Source: Wurfbainia villosa
Lineage: Eukaryota > Streptophyta > Magnoliopsida > Zingiberales > Zingiberaceae
NCBI GenBank assembly: GCA_025175895.1
Contig: CM046003.1
Span: forward strand, 29,967,245 to 30,031,244
Direction of reading: 5' to 3'
DNA length: 64,000 bases
The translations under genes were made by a program, and so were the position numbers. The notes beneath the pieces were generated by a model that was given only the letters and a program-made list of their open reading frames with translations, did no database searches and had not been told where the DNA came from. Below, in pieces: positions 10,530 to 22,100 of the stretch; the stretch's first letter is position 1, and each line of letters starts with the position of its first letter.

Positions 10530-12107
10530 ATGACCAAGTCTTCAGGCGAAAAACTACTTGAGTTGGATCTTGAGATTGATAGGACTTTTCACACACTCTA
10601 GAGAGCACAGGACAGGTCAGTTGAGACTTCTGATTGTAGTCCATCAGAGTTGCAGATAGTTATGGCAGATAACAACAGAACTCTGAAGGAGCTTGCAGCC
10701 CCTGATGTGACCTACCAGTACTCTTGCATTAGCTACCCAGCTTTAGAGGAGGATTTTGAGCTCAGATCAGGTACAATTCATTTGCTTCCTAAGTTCCATG
10801 GATTATCTGGTGAAGATCCAAACATGCATTTGCACGAGTTCCATGTGGTATGCTCTACTATGAAGCCACATGGCATTTCTGAGGAGGATATCAAACTGTG
10901 AGCTTTCCCATTTTCACTAGCTGGAGCAACTAAGGATTGGTTGTACTATCTTCCACCTGGATGCATCAATAATTGGCTTGAGTTGAAGAAAGCATTCCTG
11001 GAGAAATTCTTCCCAGCATCTAAAATTGCTACCATCAGGAAAAGCATCTGCAGTATTCAGAAAACTACTGGAGAGACATTGTATGAGTACTGGGAGAGAT
11101 TCAAGAAACTATGTTCCAGTTGCCCCCAGCATCAAATCGGTGACCAATTGCTCGTTCAGTACTTCTATGAGGGACTGCTTCCCATGGGCAGGAGTATGAT
11201 AGATGCAGCTAGTGAAGGGGCATTAGTTAACAAGACTCCAAGTGAGGGCTGAGAGCTTCTTGCAAACATGGCAGAGAACTCACAGCAGTTTGGGAGCAGA
11301 GCAATAGTGACTAAAGGGGTGAGTGAGGCTCACCTAGCTTCTACTGATCAGGTAGAGATGAAGAATTCTTTACAGGAGCTTACATCATTAGTTAGACAGT
11401 TAGCTCTGAATCAAGCAAGCCAATCTTCTGCAGTGCCTATGTAGCCTATGAGGGTTTGTGGTATTTGTTCAAGTCCAGGAGCATCCTTCTGATTCATGTC
11501 CTTCACTCCAGCAGGATGAAGCAATAGCGGCGGTAAATCAATTTCCTTCCAGACCTCAGTATCAGCATCAATACCAGCCTCAGTATCAGCCTCAGTATCA
11601 TCAGCAGCATTCCAAATATGATCCGATGTCTGCTACTTATAACCCAGGATGGAGAGATCATCTAAATCTGAGGTATGGGAATGCATTTTATCAGCAGTCA
11701 TTTCAGCCAGGACCAGCAGTTCAGAGACCCCTAATCATTCAGAGCAACCTAGTACAAATCAGACCTCCTGTTCAGCCAGTCAAAGCTGAGTCTCCCAGTT
11801 CGAGTTCAAATTCAAAAATAGAGGATCTTATGCAGCAGTTTTTGGTACAACAATAGCAATATCAACAGAAGACAGATGCATCTATTCAGAGTATAGAGAG
11901 ACAGATCAGTCAGCTTGCATCTAACATTAATCAACTGCAGTCACAGGGATCTAGTCAGCTACCATCTCAGACCATCCCAAATCCTAAAGGAAACATCAGT
12001 TCGATTACAGTGCGGAGTGGTAGAGTTACCTCGAACCCTGTAGCTTCAGTACCAGATCTAGTTGTTGATTCTAGCAGAGCAGAGCAGGATCCACAGCCGG
12101 AGCAGGA
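10530..12107 (+). pseudogene. Athila gag, broken
   Basis: The frame starts at the ATG at 10530 (MTKSSGEKLLELDLEIDRTF). It is interrupted by in-frame stops at 10599, 10899, 11250 and 11442, then shifts frame near 11450. The retrotransposon gag domain is clear at about 10780-11250 (KFHGLSGEDP, LPPGCINNWLELKKAFLEKF, YEYWERFKKLC, YFYEGL). The later part has the Gln-rich linker (YQPQYQPQYHQQ), 'YNPGWRDHLNLRYG' and 'SITVRSGR', which in Athila lead towards the protease. It ends where LTR sequence begins at about 12108. The product would have been the capsid precursor. Confidence 0.8.
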
Positions 12108-12995
12108 AGTTTGCATCCACCCACCAGTTCAACCCTTGTCAGAGATTTCTAACAAGGATTCCATCCACAGGCGGCCGAGATTAGGCAGCTCCATAATCCA
12201 CCGCCGGAGGGAGCTGTTCGAGTTATTGTCACCGTCGTGGGGTTATCAATTGCTTCTATTTGGATTCATCCATTTAATTGGATAGTTTGCTTTGTTATGT
12301 TTGTTCGGTTATGGTTATTTTGTTATGTTATGTTTGTCATATTTAGTTTTGTCTGTTATGTTTGATTATATTTTGTTTAGTTTTCAGTTATGTTTGACCA
12401 TTGTATCGTATAATGACAGTGCAGTGCTTGGTTGAATTGCTTAGGTTTATTTCGTTTAGTTTTCAGTTAATCTTTGACCACTGTGTCGTATAGTGACAGT
12501 GCGGTACTTAGTTGAATTGTTTATGTTTGTTAGTTTAGTTTTCAGTTATTGTTTGACCATTGTGTCGTATAGTGATAGTACGGTGCTTAGTTGAATTGTT
12601 TATGTTTGTTCAGTAGTCTTTGATCATTGTACCATATAGTGATAATGCGGTGCGTGATTTACTTGCTTTTGCACATTAGGTTAGTTTCCGGGGAATTATT
12701 AATTGGTAGTTAGGTTTATTTCCTGCAGGTTTAATTTTCATGTCTGTTAACTAGAATTATTTGACTATTGTATCATATAGTGACAGTGCGGTACATGGTT
12801 TAATCGTTCTTCCATTAGAGTAGCTTTCAAATAATTATTTTGATAAGTTGTAGGAACCCCCAGTGTTAATAATGTTTAGAAACAAACGTCCAACCATTAG
12901 GTTCATTGGGAGACGATCCGAGTCATTCCTATACGGCATTAGTGTAGTTAGGGGATTTGGTAAATAATTTGGGAACGGTACCACGATAAATACTG
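12108..12995 (+). mobile_element. Internal Athila LTR fragment 1 (3' part only)
   Basis: It matches the 5' LTR from about 9348 to its end, including the array and the terminal 'tgcttacca', followed by the first bases of a primer site (about 12996-13007). The 5' part of the LTR is missing. It replaces coding sequence between gag and pol, so it must come from recombination between element copies rather than a simple insertion. Confidence 0.75.
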
Positions 12996-13028
12996 CTTAC
13001 CAAATTTTTGGCAACGAACACATAACAC

Positions 13029-13800
13029 ATCGTCGTGGGGTTATCGATTGCTTCTATTTGGATTCATCCATTTAATTAGATAGTTTGCTTTGTCATGTTT
13101 GTTCGATTATGGTTATTTTGTTATGTTATATTTGTCATATTTAGTTTTGTCTGTTATGTTTGATTATATTTCGTTTAGTTTTCAGTTATGATTGACTATT
13201 GTATTGTATAGTGACAGTGTGGTGCTTGGTTGAATTGCTTAGGTTTATTTCATTTAGTTTTCAGTTATTCTTTGACCACTGTACCGTATAGTGACAGTGC
13301 GGTGCTTGGTTGAATTGTTTATGCTTGTTAGTTTAGTTTCCAGTTACTGTTTGACCATTGTGTCGTATAGTGACAGTGCGGTGCTTGGTTGAATTGTTTA
13401 TGTTTGTTCAGTAATCTTTGATCATTGTACCGTATAGTGACAGTGTGGTGCGTGATTTACTTGCTTTTGCACATTAGGTTAGTTTCCCAGGAATTGTTAA
13501 TTGGTAGTTAGGTTTATTTCTTGCAGGTTTAATTTTTATGTATGTTAACCAGAATTATTTGACTATTGTTTCGTATAGTGATAGTGCGGTGCATGGTTGA
13601 ATCGTTCTTGCATTAGAGTAGCTTTCAAATAATTGTTTTGATAAGCTGTAGGAACCCCCAGTGTTAATAATGTTTAGAAACAAATGTCCAGCCATTAGGT
13701 TCGTTGGGAGACAATTCGAGTCATTCCTATACTGCATTAGTGTAGTTAAGGGGTTCGGTAAATAATTTGGGAATGGTACCACGACAAATATCGCTTACCA
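13029..13800 (+). mobile_element. Internal Athila LTR fragment 2 (3' part only)
   Basis: It begins at 'cgtcgtggggttatcgattg', equivalent to a point within fragment 1 (about 12232), and runs to the LTR end at 13800. A degenerate primer site follows (13805-13822, TGACGTCGTTGTCAGGGA). Two successive 3' LTR fragments in tandem suggest repeated unequal recombination. Confidence 0.75.
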
Positions 13801-13933
13801 AATGTTGACGTCGTTGTCAGGGAGTAAAATGGTGTTCGTTTGTCTTTAAATTGTAGTTTGTTTTTTTTCTTTTGTTATTAGTGTCTTCCTTATCATTTAT
13901 ATTTGTTACTTATTGTTGTATTTGTTGTGGTGA

Positions 13934-14565
13934 TGACTAGGTCTTCAGGCGATAATCTATTTGAGTCTTATGCAGCCCCTCCCTCAGAGGCCGGTGCAGC
14001 CTAGGAAAAGGGTTGTTGAAGAAAAGGCTAGGGAATTTCAGGAGCTAGTTGATTTGTTCAACAAGGTGGAAGTCAATGTCCGTTTGTTGACAATGATAGA
14101 GCAGATTCCCAAGTATGCCAAGTTTTTGAAAGATTTGTGTGCTCATAAGAAGAAGCTAAAAGGTAATGAGTTGATTGGAGTAGGGAAGAATGTATCAACA
14201 CTCACCCAGCTGGGGTGATAGAGGATATGTTGGCTAAGGTACTCTTTCTATGGAGGTAGGAGATACTGTAGTTCAGTTCAGTATTTTGGACGCTATGAAG
14301 CACCCGATGGACGATCATTCTATTCTTAGCGTGGATATAGCTGATGAGCTGGACTGCATAAACTTTTTTCTTAGTCTTTTTTTCATTTGGATATCTCTGC
14401 ACCTTCTACATTTTGTTATGATTTTATTGATTCTGATGATTCTGATGTTGATGATGATTTGTCATTAGGACCTATCTGTGGGCCCTTGTATGTAGACAGA
14501 GATATGGAATGTGTAGGGACTTGCACTCTTCAGGCGACGCCCCAAGAATCACTTCCATCAGAGGT
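13934..14565 (+). pseudogene. Athila gag start fused to protease-linker region
   Basis: A second gag start (MTRSSGDNLFE) runs after eleven codons into sequence that in Athila lies after Gag: 'FQELVDLFNKVEVNVRLLTMI', 'QIPKYAKFLKDL', 'HKKKLKGNELIG'. The gag body is deleted. The part at 14250-14370 (VVQFSILDAMKHP, DDHSI) fits the segment just before reverse transcriptase. It contains stops and frameshifts and no complete aspartic protease motif that I can recognise. Confidence 0.65.
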
Positions 14566-14860
14566 TTTTGAGATACATGGTCGAGCATGGGATAGTCTTA
14601 GGTCATATTATCTCTGTGAATGGTATTGAAGTAGATCCTACTAAAATCCATACTATGTCTTCTTTATCTTACCCTGCTTCTGTGCAGGAAGTTTGTGCTT
14701 TTCTGGGTCATGCAGGTTTCTATAGACATTTTATGAGAGACTTCAGTAAGATTGCCCTACCCTTGACCAACTTGTTACAGAAGAAGGTGGTATTTCAGTT
14801 TGACCGGGATTGTGAGGGAGATCGAGCCCACCCCCATAGCAGATTCTTTTCCAGATGAGC
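14566..14860 (+). pseudogene. Athila reverse transcriptase/RNase H junction fragment
   Basis: The frame reads LGHIISVNGIEVDPTKI, 'SVQEVCAFLGHAGFYRHF' and 'DFSKIALPLTNLLQKK', which is the C-terminal end of Gypsy reverse transcriptase and its connection to RNase H. The catalytic palm (YxDD) region is absent. After 'FQFDRDC' the sequence jumps to the post-RNase H region, so most of RNase H is also deleted. Confidence 0.75.
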
Positions 14861-16194
14861 AGTTTTTTCACCTGCAGGGTAAGACACCATGGTATGCAAA
14901 TCTTCCTAATTATTTAGTTGCCCATGTTGTACCTTCATATTTTACTCATGCACAAGTCTAGAAATTAAAAAGTGATGCTAAGTACTATGTATGGGATGAT
15001 CCTTACCTTTGGAATTTTTGTAGTGATCAGATCATTAGACGATGTGTACCTGATTATAAGTTTCATTTTGTACTTACTTTTGATTATTCTCTGGCTTGTT
15101 AGGGGGGGGGGGGTATTTTGGACCCCAAAGGACTGCTAGGAAAGTTTTAGAGTCTGGTTTGTATTGGCCCACCTTATTTCATGATGCCTATGAATTGTAC
15201 AAATCTTGTGAGCGATGTTAACGAATAGGGAACATAGGATGTAGAAATGAAATGTCTCAACAACCCTTATTATTCTGTGAAATTTTTGAACGTTTGAGGT
15301 ATTGATTTTATGAGTCTAGTTCCTGTATCTTTTGGATTTTCATATATTCTTTTGGCAGTTGATTATGTTTCTAAATGGGTTGAGGTCATCCCCACCAGGA
15401 CTGATGATTCTTCAGTTGTTGTGAATTTTATTAGGTCTCACATATTTTGCAGATTTGGGGTACCCAGGGCGATCATTAGCGATCAAGGGTCTCACTTTTG
15501 CAATAGACACATGAAAGCCATGTTAAGCAAGTATGGGGTGTTTCATAAGATTTCTACTCCTTATCACCCTCAAACAAATGGGCAGGCTGAAGTGTCAAAC
15601 AAAGAGATAAAATCTATATTGGAGAAGACAGTGGGGCCAAACAGGAAAGATTAGAGCAAAATGTTGGAGGATGCTCTGTGGGCTTCCAGGATTGCCTATA
15701 AGACTCCCATAGACATGTCTCCTTACAAATTGATTTATGGCAAAGCGTGTCACTTGCCGGTGGAGATTGAGCACAAGGCTTACTGGGAAGTGAAAGCTTG
15801 CAACATGGATGCTTATAGAGATGGGAGAGAAAGAAAACTCCAACTTCAGGAACTTGAGGAGACACGGTTAGAAGCCTATGAGAACTCCCACATTTACAAG
15901 GAGAAAACTAAGAATTTTCATGACAAGAGGATTATGAGGAAGGATTTCCATATTGGCGACAGAGTTTTATTGTATCAATCTTGTCTCAGGTTGATTAGAG
16001 GTAAGTTGAGATTCAGGTGGGACAGTCCTTTTTGTGTTACTAATGTGTTTCCCTATGGTGTTATAGAGGTGCAAGAACCTTCTTTCGGGAAAACTGTCAG
16101 AGTGAATGGACACCGTCTCAAGATATTTCACGAGGGGGTGAGAGAAGCTTTAGTTGAGGAAGTGGACCTTGAGGATGCTTCTTCTCCGACATGA
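14861..16194 (+). pseudogene. Athila integrase, broken
   Basis: The N-terminal zinc-binding part is visible ('GYFGPQRTARKVLESGLYWP' then 'SCERC'), with an expanded G-run at 15105. The catalytic core follows: Asp in 'LLAVDYVSKW', Asp in 'IISDQGSHF', Glu in 'NGQAEVSNKEIK'. The Athila hallmark 'GKACHLPVEIEHKAYW' lies at about 15737-15786. The frame 15310-16194 is open except for a TAG at 15652. Frameshifts lie upstream near 15220-15300. The C-terminal end (RVNGHRLKIFHEG) is complete. Confidence 0.8.
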
Positions 16195-16830
16195 AAGGGG
16201 AGTGTGTTCTTTTATTTACTGCATTTATTTCCTTCCTTTCATGTTCGGACTATATTGTTTGTTGTGTGTTTGTTGCCTGTTTACCTAGGTTTGTTAGTTG
16301 TTGTTGAGTCAAATAATATTCCTTATGCATGCATTAATATCATTTCAGAGGTGATAAAAATTAGTTAAATTTGATCATCAAATTGTGGATTTTTGTGTAT
16401 GATAGGAGACTTCACTTGCATGCAGTCACTTGTTATGATGGTAAACTTTTTATTGATAGACTAAGCTTGATATTTTATTTACCCAGTGAGGTTGTAAGTC
16501 ATTCTTATCATTTACTCACTTTTGAGTAATAACATATGTGATACTTGTTACTCTAGAACTTGCTTTGAATCTTTTCAAAACTACAGTAATATTTACTTGC
16601 ATGAATATGATGAAGGATTTCATTCTTGATTCTTTCCCTTACTTGATTTGCTTATTTAATCCACTTGATACTTCCATATTTGATATATTACTTGTCATAT
16701 CTCTTCATTTACTATTCGTGTCTTTGTATCTTTATGGATTATCTTTTTCATATCTATTATTGTTCCATATTGGAGGAACAGCTTGTTGAGTTGCATTGCC
16801 CGAGACGGACAAAAATTTTAAGTATGGAAG
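16195..16830 (+). other. Athila 3' untranslated region, upstream part
   Basis: This non-coding stretch follows integrase. It ends with 'cgagacggacaaaaattttaag' (about 16800-16823), which normally leads directly to the polypurine tract in Athila. An equivalent 'cgagacgcgtaaaaataaatg' occurs at 19100, so the host-derived insert lies between these points. Confidence 0.6.
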
Positions 16831-16988
16831 AGGAGATATTGTTTTGTTGGAATTGACATGGAAGGCATAGAAACAGCAGTCCATCGATGCAATAGTTTTG
16901 GGCTCAGCTGTGAACTTGATATAGAGGTTGAAATGGGTCTTAAATCTGGGCTTCCCAGCTAAAAAAAAAAAATTGAGTCTGAGTTCAA

Positions 16989-17500
16989 TGGTTTCAAGAC
17001 AGTGGTTCTTCCTTGTTCTTATTCTTGTCATTAACTGGGCAAATGCCGATGTTAGAAGTTTGGCAGAAATTGATGTTTTGGTTACAGAAGTTGACTTTGA
17101 ACTAATTGAAAACCACGCTGTGTTAAAACATTACATCATAGACCGTTAAGTAGCTCAGCAAAAACAGAACTCAAACTGAGATAATTGAGACCCTTCATCA
17201 AGCATGTTCTGAGCTGAAGCATTTTGAGGAGCAGTGTCTTCTGCTAATTGACTATTATTCAGCACTTTTCTTTGCTAAGATCTCCAAGATACATCTAGTA
17301 GAGTTCTGCAAAAAGTTCAATCTTTGTGAGGAGATGGTTTCTGTCAGCTTACTAAAAACTGAAAATTCTTGCTCAATGTGTCATGTTGTTATTGCTAAAG
17401 TACTCATTAAGCTGAAAGATCTTGAAACACAGTTCGAGGTAATTAAGATGCTTCTAAAGGAATGCAACGATGCGGCCATGATTCAAGTTAAAATTCCTGC
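16989..17500 (+). pseudogene. Captured fragment of a plant saposin-B domain gene
   Basis: A signal-peptide-like start (MVSRQWFFLVLILVINWANA) is followed by 'DVRSLAEIDV'. After a stop and frameshift, a second frame (about 17166 onward) has 'QTEIIETLHQACSELKHF', 'EQCLLLIDYYSALFF', 'EFCKKFNLCEE', then 'CSMCHVVIAKVLIKLKD' and 'EVIKMLLKEC'. These match the cysteine pattern of a first saposin-B domain (last four Cys) and the start of a second. Saposin-like proteins bind lipids in the vacuole or lysosome. The frame runs through without intron-like breaks, suggesting capture from processed mRNA. It lies inside the Athila element in the same orientation. It is non-functional here. Confidence 0.65.
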
Positions 17501-17560
17501 AGCAATTTTGGCACCATGGATGAAACAATTTCTGCAGCAAGATGTTGACTCAACTTCAGA

Positions 17561-18567
17561 TTGACAGATCATGATGAGCATGAGGTGGATGCTGTTTCAA
17601 TAATTGCTACACTTCCTTCAGATGTTCGAGAAGAGGTGCTTCTAACCTCACCTGATACTCTTTTGGCGACACTGACCCCTGCACTTGTTGCTGAAGCAAA
17701 TATGTTGCGTGAAAGATTGACGTGGGAAAGGTGTACTAATGGATAAATATAGACCTGAATTTAGAATTGGAGCTTATTCAATTGTGTTGCTTCTGGGGCT
17801 CCTGAGGCAACCATTGTACACAAGGAGTGTTTCCCATTTGGAACAGTTGTTAAACCTTATTGAGGTTGTGATTGACTTGGGCCTTCTCTCCAACAAAGTT
17901 GAAACTTCATTTGAGTAGCAAACTATGCAAGACACACCATTATCTGCTGATGCTATTGTGTCATCCATTGATGAGGATGTTAAATTGATCAAAGTTGATG
18001 AATCTGGAAGGCCTTCTACTTGTGGTATCAACGATTAAAGAAATACACATGATGTTTTACTGAGTATCCCAGAAGAAGAGCTTCAACTTTTATGCTCATT
18101 GCTTGCACGTGAAGGATTATCAGATAATGCTTATAATCTCGTGGCTGAGGTGTTAAAAAAAAATGGTAGCCTGTGCTCCTACATATTGCCATTTATTCAA
18201 CACAGAGCTTGTCACTTCTGTGGGGAATTTAAGTGTCTTTGCTATGAAAGAACTTAATTTATATGAGGATGCTGAAAAAGCTGTTCTGAGTTCGTCTTCT
18301 ACCAATGGGACTGCAATTTTGAGAGTTCTTCAGGCAGTGAGCTCCCTTGTTGCTGCATTGCAAAAAAAAAAAAAGACACCTGATTCATTTGTTGAGAAAG
18401 ACCAAACTGATGCCCTATCTCATGTATGGGTTATAAATTCTGCACTGGAACCATTCTCGCTGAAATTGAGAAATTGTATAAGCAAAATTGAGAAGTCTTC
18501 AGTTGATGCCAATGAGCAGTCTTATAGGGCAATGGCTAAGGTTGTGACTTATGAGAATAGAATGTAG
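17561..18567 (+). pseudogene. Captured fragment of a UPL1/UPL2-type HECT ubiquitin ligase gene
   Basis: Consecutive pieces in changing frames resemble the middle of plant UPL1/UPL2: 'DAVSIIATLPSDVREEVLLT' and 'LTPALVAEANMLRERL' (17585-17725), 'SVSHLEQLLNLIEVVIDLG' (17825-17885), 'QLLCSLLAREGLSDNAYNLV' (about 18080-18145), then after a poly-A frameshift 'APTYCHLFNTELVTSV', 'AILRVLQAVSSLVAAL' and 'DALSHVWVINSALEPFSLKL' (18163-18490). The HECT catalytic domain is absent. UPL proteins ubiquitinate nuclear and cytosolic targets. An internal deletion lies near 17750. It is joined head-to-tail with the saposin piece, so at least two host transcripts were picked up. I recognise the family from its text, not from a search. 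Confidence 0.7.
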
Positions 18568-19112
18568 ATGTTGTTGAGTGGTATTTTCTTGGATTGTTAT
18601 TGGAAATCTCCCTACACACTCCTAATTGTAACTAATCAGATTTATTCTTCCAATTCTTCCATTGTTGTCCTGTTGATTGTATCTTGATCTTCTTTGTATT
18701 TCTCTATTGTAGTCCACTTCTGATCTTGTTTGATTTTCGATAAATCCTTTTGATTCATGTATGGGATGTATTCATAGCAGTAGAGAAGTAGATGATAAAC
18801 AAGCATATGGTAAGACAAGATTACATGTTATTTTTGAGGGCGTCCCACTCCTACGTTTATTATGTGAGCATCAGTGCATTTATCCATTTTGAGAGGTTGT
18901 ATCAAGCTTGGTCTATTTGATTTGACTGTAAATCATCATACATGTTGACTGTTGTAGGAGTCGGATCTTTTGAATACTTGGGATCCGAATCGATTTGGTA
19001 ATCCTAAGTAATTTATTTTTTCTGTCTTTGAATTATTAATCTATGTATTGTTTGGGGAATGAGTTAGGGAGTTAGTGTTTCTTTGCTTTTATTATTGCTC
19101 GAGACGCGTAAA
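18568..19112 (+). other. Post-capture non-coding stretch to the polypurine tract
   Basis: T-rich sequence without a recognisable protein lies here. Its first part (to about 18760) could be 3' UTR or intron from the captured gene. The last part, from about 19020, looks like the Athila 3' region. The exact junction cannot be placed by eye. Confidence 0.4.
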
Positions 19113-19130
19113 AATAAATGTGGGGGAATT
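19113..19130 (+). other. Athila polypurine tract
   Basis: The sequence 'aaataaatgtgggggaa' lies directly before TGATAG of the 3' LTR. The G-run plus LTR start is the expected second-strand priming site. Confidence 0.8.
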
Positions 19131-22100
19131 TGATAGTTGCATTTTTATTGTGTTATTTCTACTTACAGATTGAATATTTTAGGCTCTTTGATGGGGTAAT
19201 TATTATTATTCAGTATGTTTTTTACATATTGGATCTATTTACAATTAATTGTTTAATTCCTATAATTTCAATATTATTTTTCACGAGTTGAATGTGATTT
19301 TATAGAAAACATGGAGAGGGCCTAAGTGGAGCAATCAAAGCCATTTATCCAGATCTTGATCCATCATTTGTAGCTTAGCCGTTGGATTTAAATGGGATTA
19401 GAAGCAGAAATTGATCATAGCATTAATCAAAGAAGTCAACCCTAGCTTCATCAATGGCTATGATTTGATGGCAATTGGATCGGACGGCTAAGAAAAATCC
19501 ACTTAAATTCCAACATCTTCACATCGGACAAAGGAATCGCGCGACAGAATGCCGCTGCGTTCTTCTTCCTCCTCGCGAGCGGGCAATGGGCGACTCCACG
19601 AGCGGCAGCGACAGCTTAGCGACCTCCTTCCGGCGACCTCTCTTCCGACAGCCGACGGTAATCCCATCCTATCCTCGCCAGCAGAACGGGATGTCGGGTT
19701 CGGTCAGGTTAAATACGGGAAAATTAAAATACAAAAATAAAATGGTCAAAGAATTAAGAAAAATAATCCTGGAAATTTTTCGGGATTTTTAAAGAATTTT
19801 AGAATTTTTTTCAGAATTTTTCTAGATTTAAACGAAGGTCGTACGAGATAATTGCGGGGATAAAAAAATAGGCTTTTAAAGGGCCTGTTTGGATGAGTTA
19901 CTAGGATTAATTAACCTAGGTTTTTTCTATTTTTTCTTTTTCTTTCCCCGACGCGCCGCTTCGTCGGTTTCTCCCTCGCAATAACTCCTCTCCCCGTGCA
20001 CCGCCCTCACTCGAGCCCGATTTTCTTCACTCTCGACCGCACCGTCGCCACCTCCTTCCACGGGCGATCGTCGGCCAGCAGCCGTGATCTCTGTGCACTC
20101 GCCGCCCCCATCCGTGACCTTCTCCGCCGACTCCTCTGCCAAAGAGCGCTGTCGCCGCCCTTCCCGATGCCCTTCCGCCGCCGCCTTCCCCCCCCCCCCT
20201 CCCCCGTGCGCGTCGTCACAGTCTCCCTCTCCTCTACAAGCAGCGACCGGCATCCTCGACAGCCTCTGCGGACGGGCTGGAAGGTTGGATTTGGGCGCCT
20301 TTCCAATTGTAATCATCCGTGTGATTTCTGCCGGAGCAAGGGCAGGGGCATAGGCGTTGGATTTTTCCGGTGAAGAGGGATCGTGAACACCAATCGCAGC
20401 CGGTGAACAGGGCTGTCGATTTTGGGGATTGCTGCCGGTGGAGGTTCCAACGGCTGGTAAGCTGATCGGTCTTTCCTTTCCTTGCGGTTGATTTTTGATT
20501 TCCTATAATCGTGATTGGGTGGAGTTTGTTCGGCTGTGGAGGAGTGACGAGGTGTTGTGATGGTTGTGCGCGTCTGTGTGGGAGCTGGGAAGGAACTTGG
20601 AGTATTCTGTTCACAGCAGTTGGGATCGATGTGGTTGAATATAACATTGATGTCGATTTGTGAGACAAGGGCAGCGGCAACAGGGTGGATTGGAACGGTG
20701 AATGGGTCTATAGGTGTTGTTGTGTGGGTGAATTTGTGTGCGGTGAAGGCTGTAATGGTGGTGGTTAGATGTTTTGATGTGTGAGGGTCCTAATATTTGG
20801 ACAGTGATCTTGAGCCTTGGATTGTCTGGTGATAAGTTTCGGCTATGGATTTATGTTAACAAACGATTAGGTAAAGGAGTTAGATCATAATCCATTTGTT
20901 AGTGAATTGATGGACCAGTTAGTGGGTTAATGAATCGATTTATTCGATTATTGGAAAATGATAGAACTTAGTCATGTATGTTTTTATACGGCAGGGAGTG
21001 ATCGTTTAGGTGGATAGTTTAATCCATTAGGTTTTGGACTTGATATTAAGGTTGACAACATAATCTGACTATATTATGTTATATGTAGGTTTCGATCACG
21101 AGGCAGGTCCACGGGCGTGACGATTACGTTGTTTCGAGCATTATAGCAGGCGGGTATTTTGACTTATCTCCTAGATATAGTCATGTTGATATGCTAGTTA
21201 GGATAACTTGCAATAATTTTCATGTTTATCTGCTTGCATGTTTTTGTGCCTACTTGATACATGCATTTGATCGGTTTATGATTATACTTTCCCTGTTTTA
21301 CTCGGATCATGGATATGCACTTATTGGTTGTGCATATTATTCGGTTATGCATTTTAGTTGGATTTACATGCTTTAGTATCATGCACCATCTTGCATGATT
21401 GCATGCTGGCTGGACGGGGTTCATTTATAGTTGAGCCCGCATAATTACATGGCTCGCATACGCCGCCACTCATGGTCGCTGGTACATCGAGGGTGTGTGC
21501 GATTGCTCTATCAGTTCTCCGTCTCGCTTCGGTAGCGATGAGGCAAACAGAGAGCGAGCAGGATCCCTCCTTCGTACATGAAACCGAGATGAGGGCTTAG
21601 CTCCTCACTCTGAGGCGTGAGGATAGTGTATTCGACAAAGATCCTGTCCATTCGGTCACTCAGGAGCAGTGATGACAGAGTGCACAGTTGTCATAGCCCT
21701 ACCCACTCGGCTTCACCATCGCGTGTGAGGCGGCTGACTGACATTAGGGGTGACCATGTCATTTGCACGACATGCATTTTGCATGGATAACATTTGTATT
21801 ATGGTTGCTGCATTTTTATTGATGCCTTGGATGTTACATATGATTGTCATGCATACAAGATACATATTTGTATATAGTGATGACTTTATTTCTTCTAGTA
21901 GGGCACATGCTCCTATATCAGGGTAGGAGATTCAGGTAAGTATAATCCTTTTGTATTTCTTTCTTGCATATCCTATATATATGAGACTGTACTGGCATGA
22001 TTATTATTGTTAGCTATTTCTTACCTTGCATATCGACTATATCCGTTGAGTTCTTTGAACTTACCCCGTTGATTTTTTTATCTATTTCAGGATGAAGCTG

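Noticed and set aside
14250..14629. Short ORFs as independent small genes
   Set aside because: Their text fits the Athila linker between protease and reverse transcriptase in shifting frames.
19927..20373. Arg/Gly/Ser-rich ORFs on both strands
   Set aside because: They fall in the CpG-rich core of a solo-LTR-like insert, and several frames are open at once, which is typical of GC-rich non-coding DNA.
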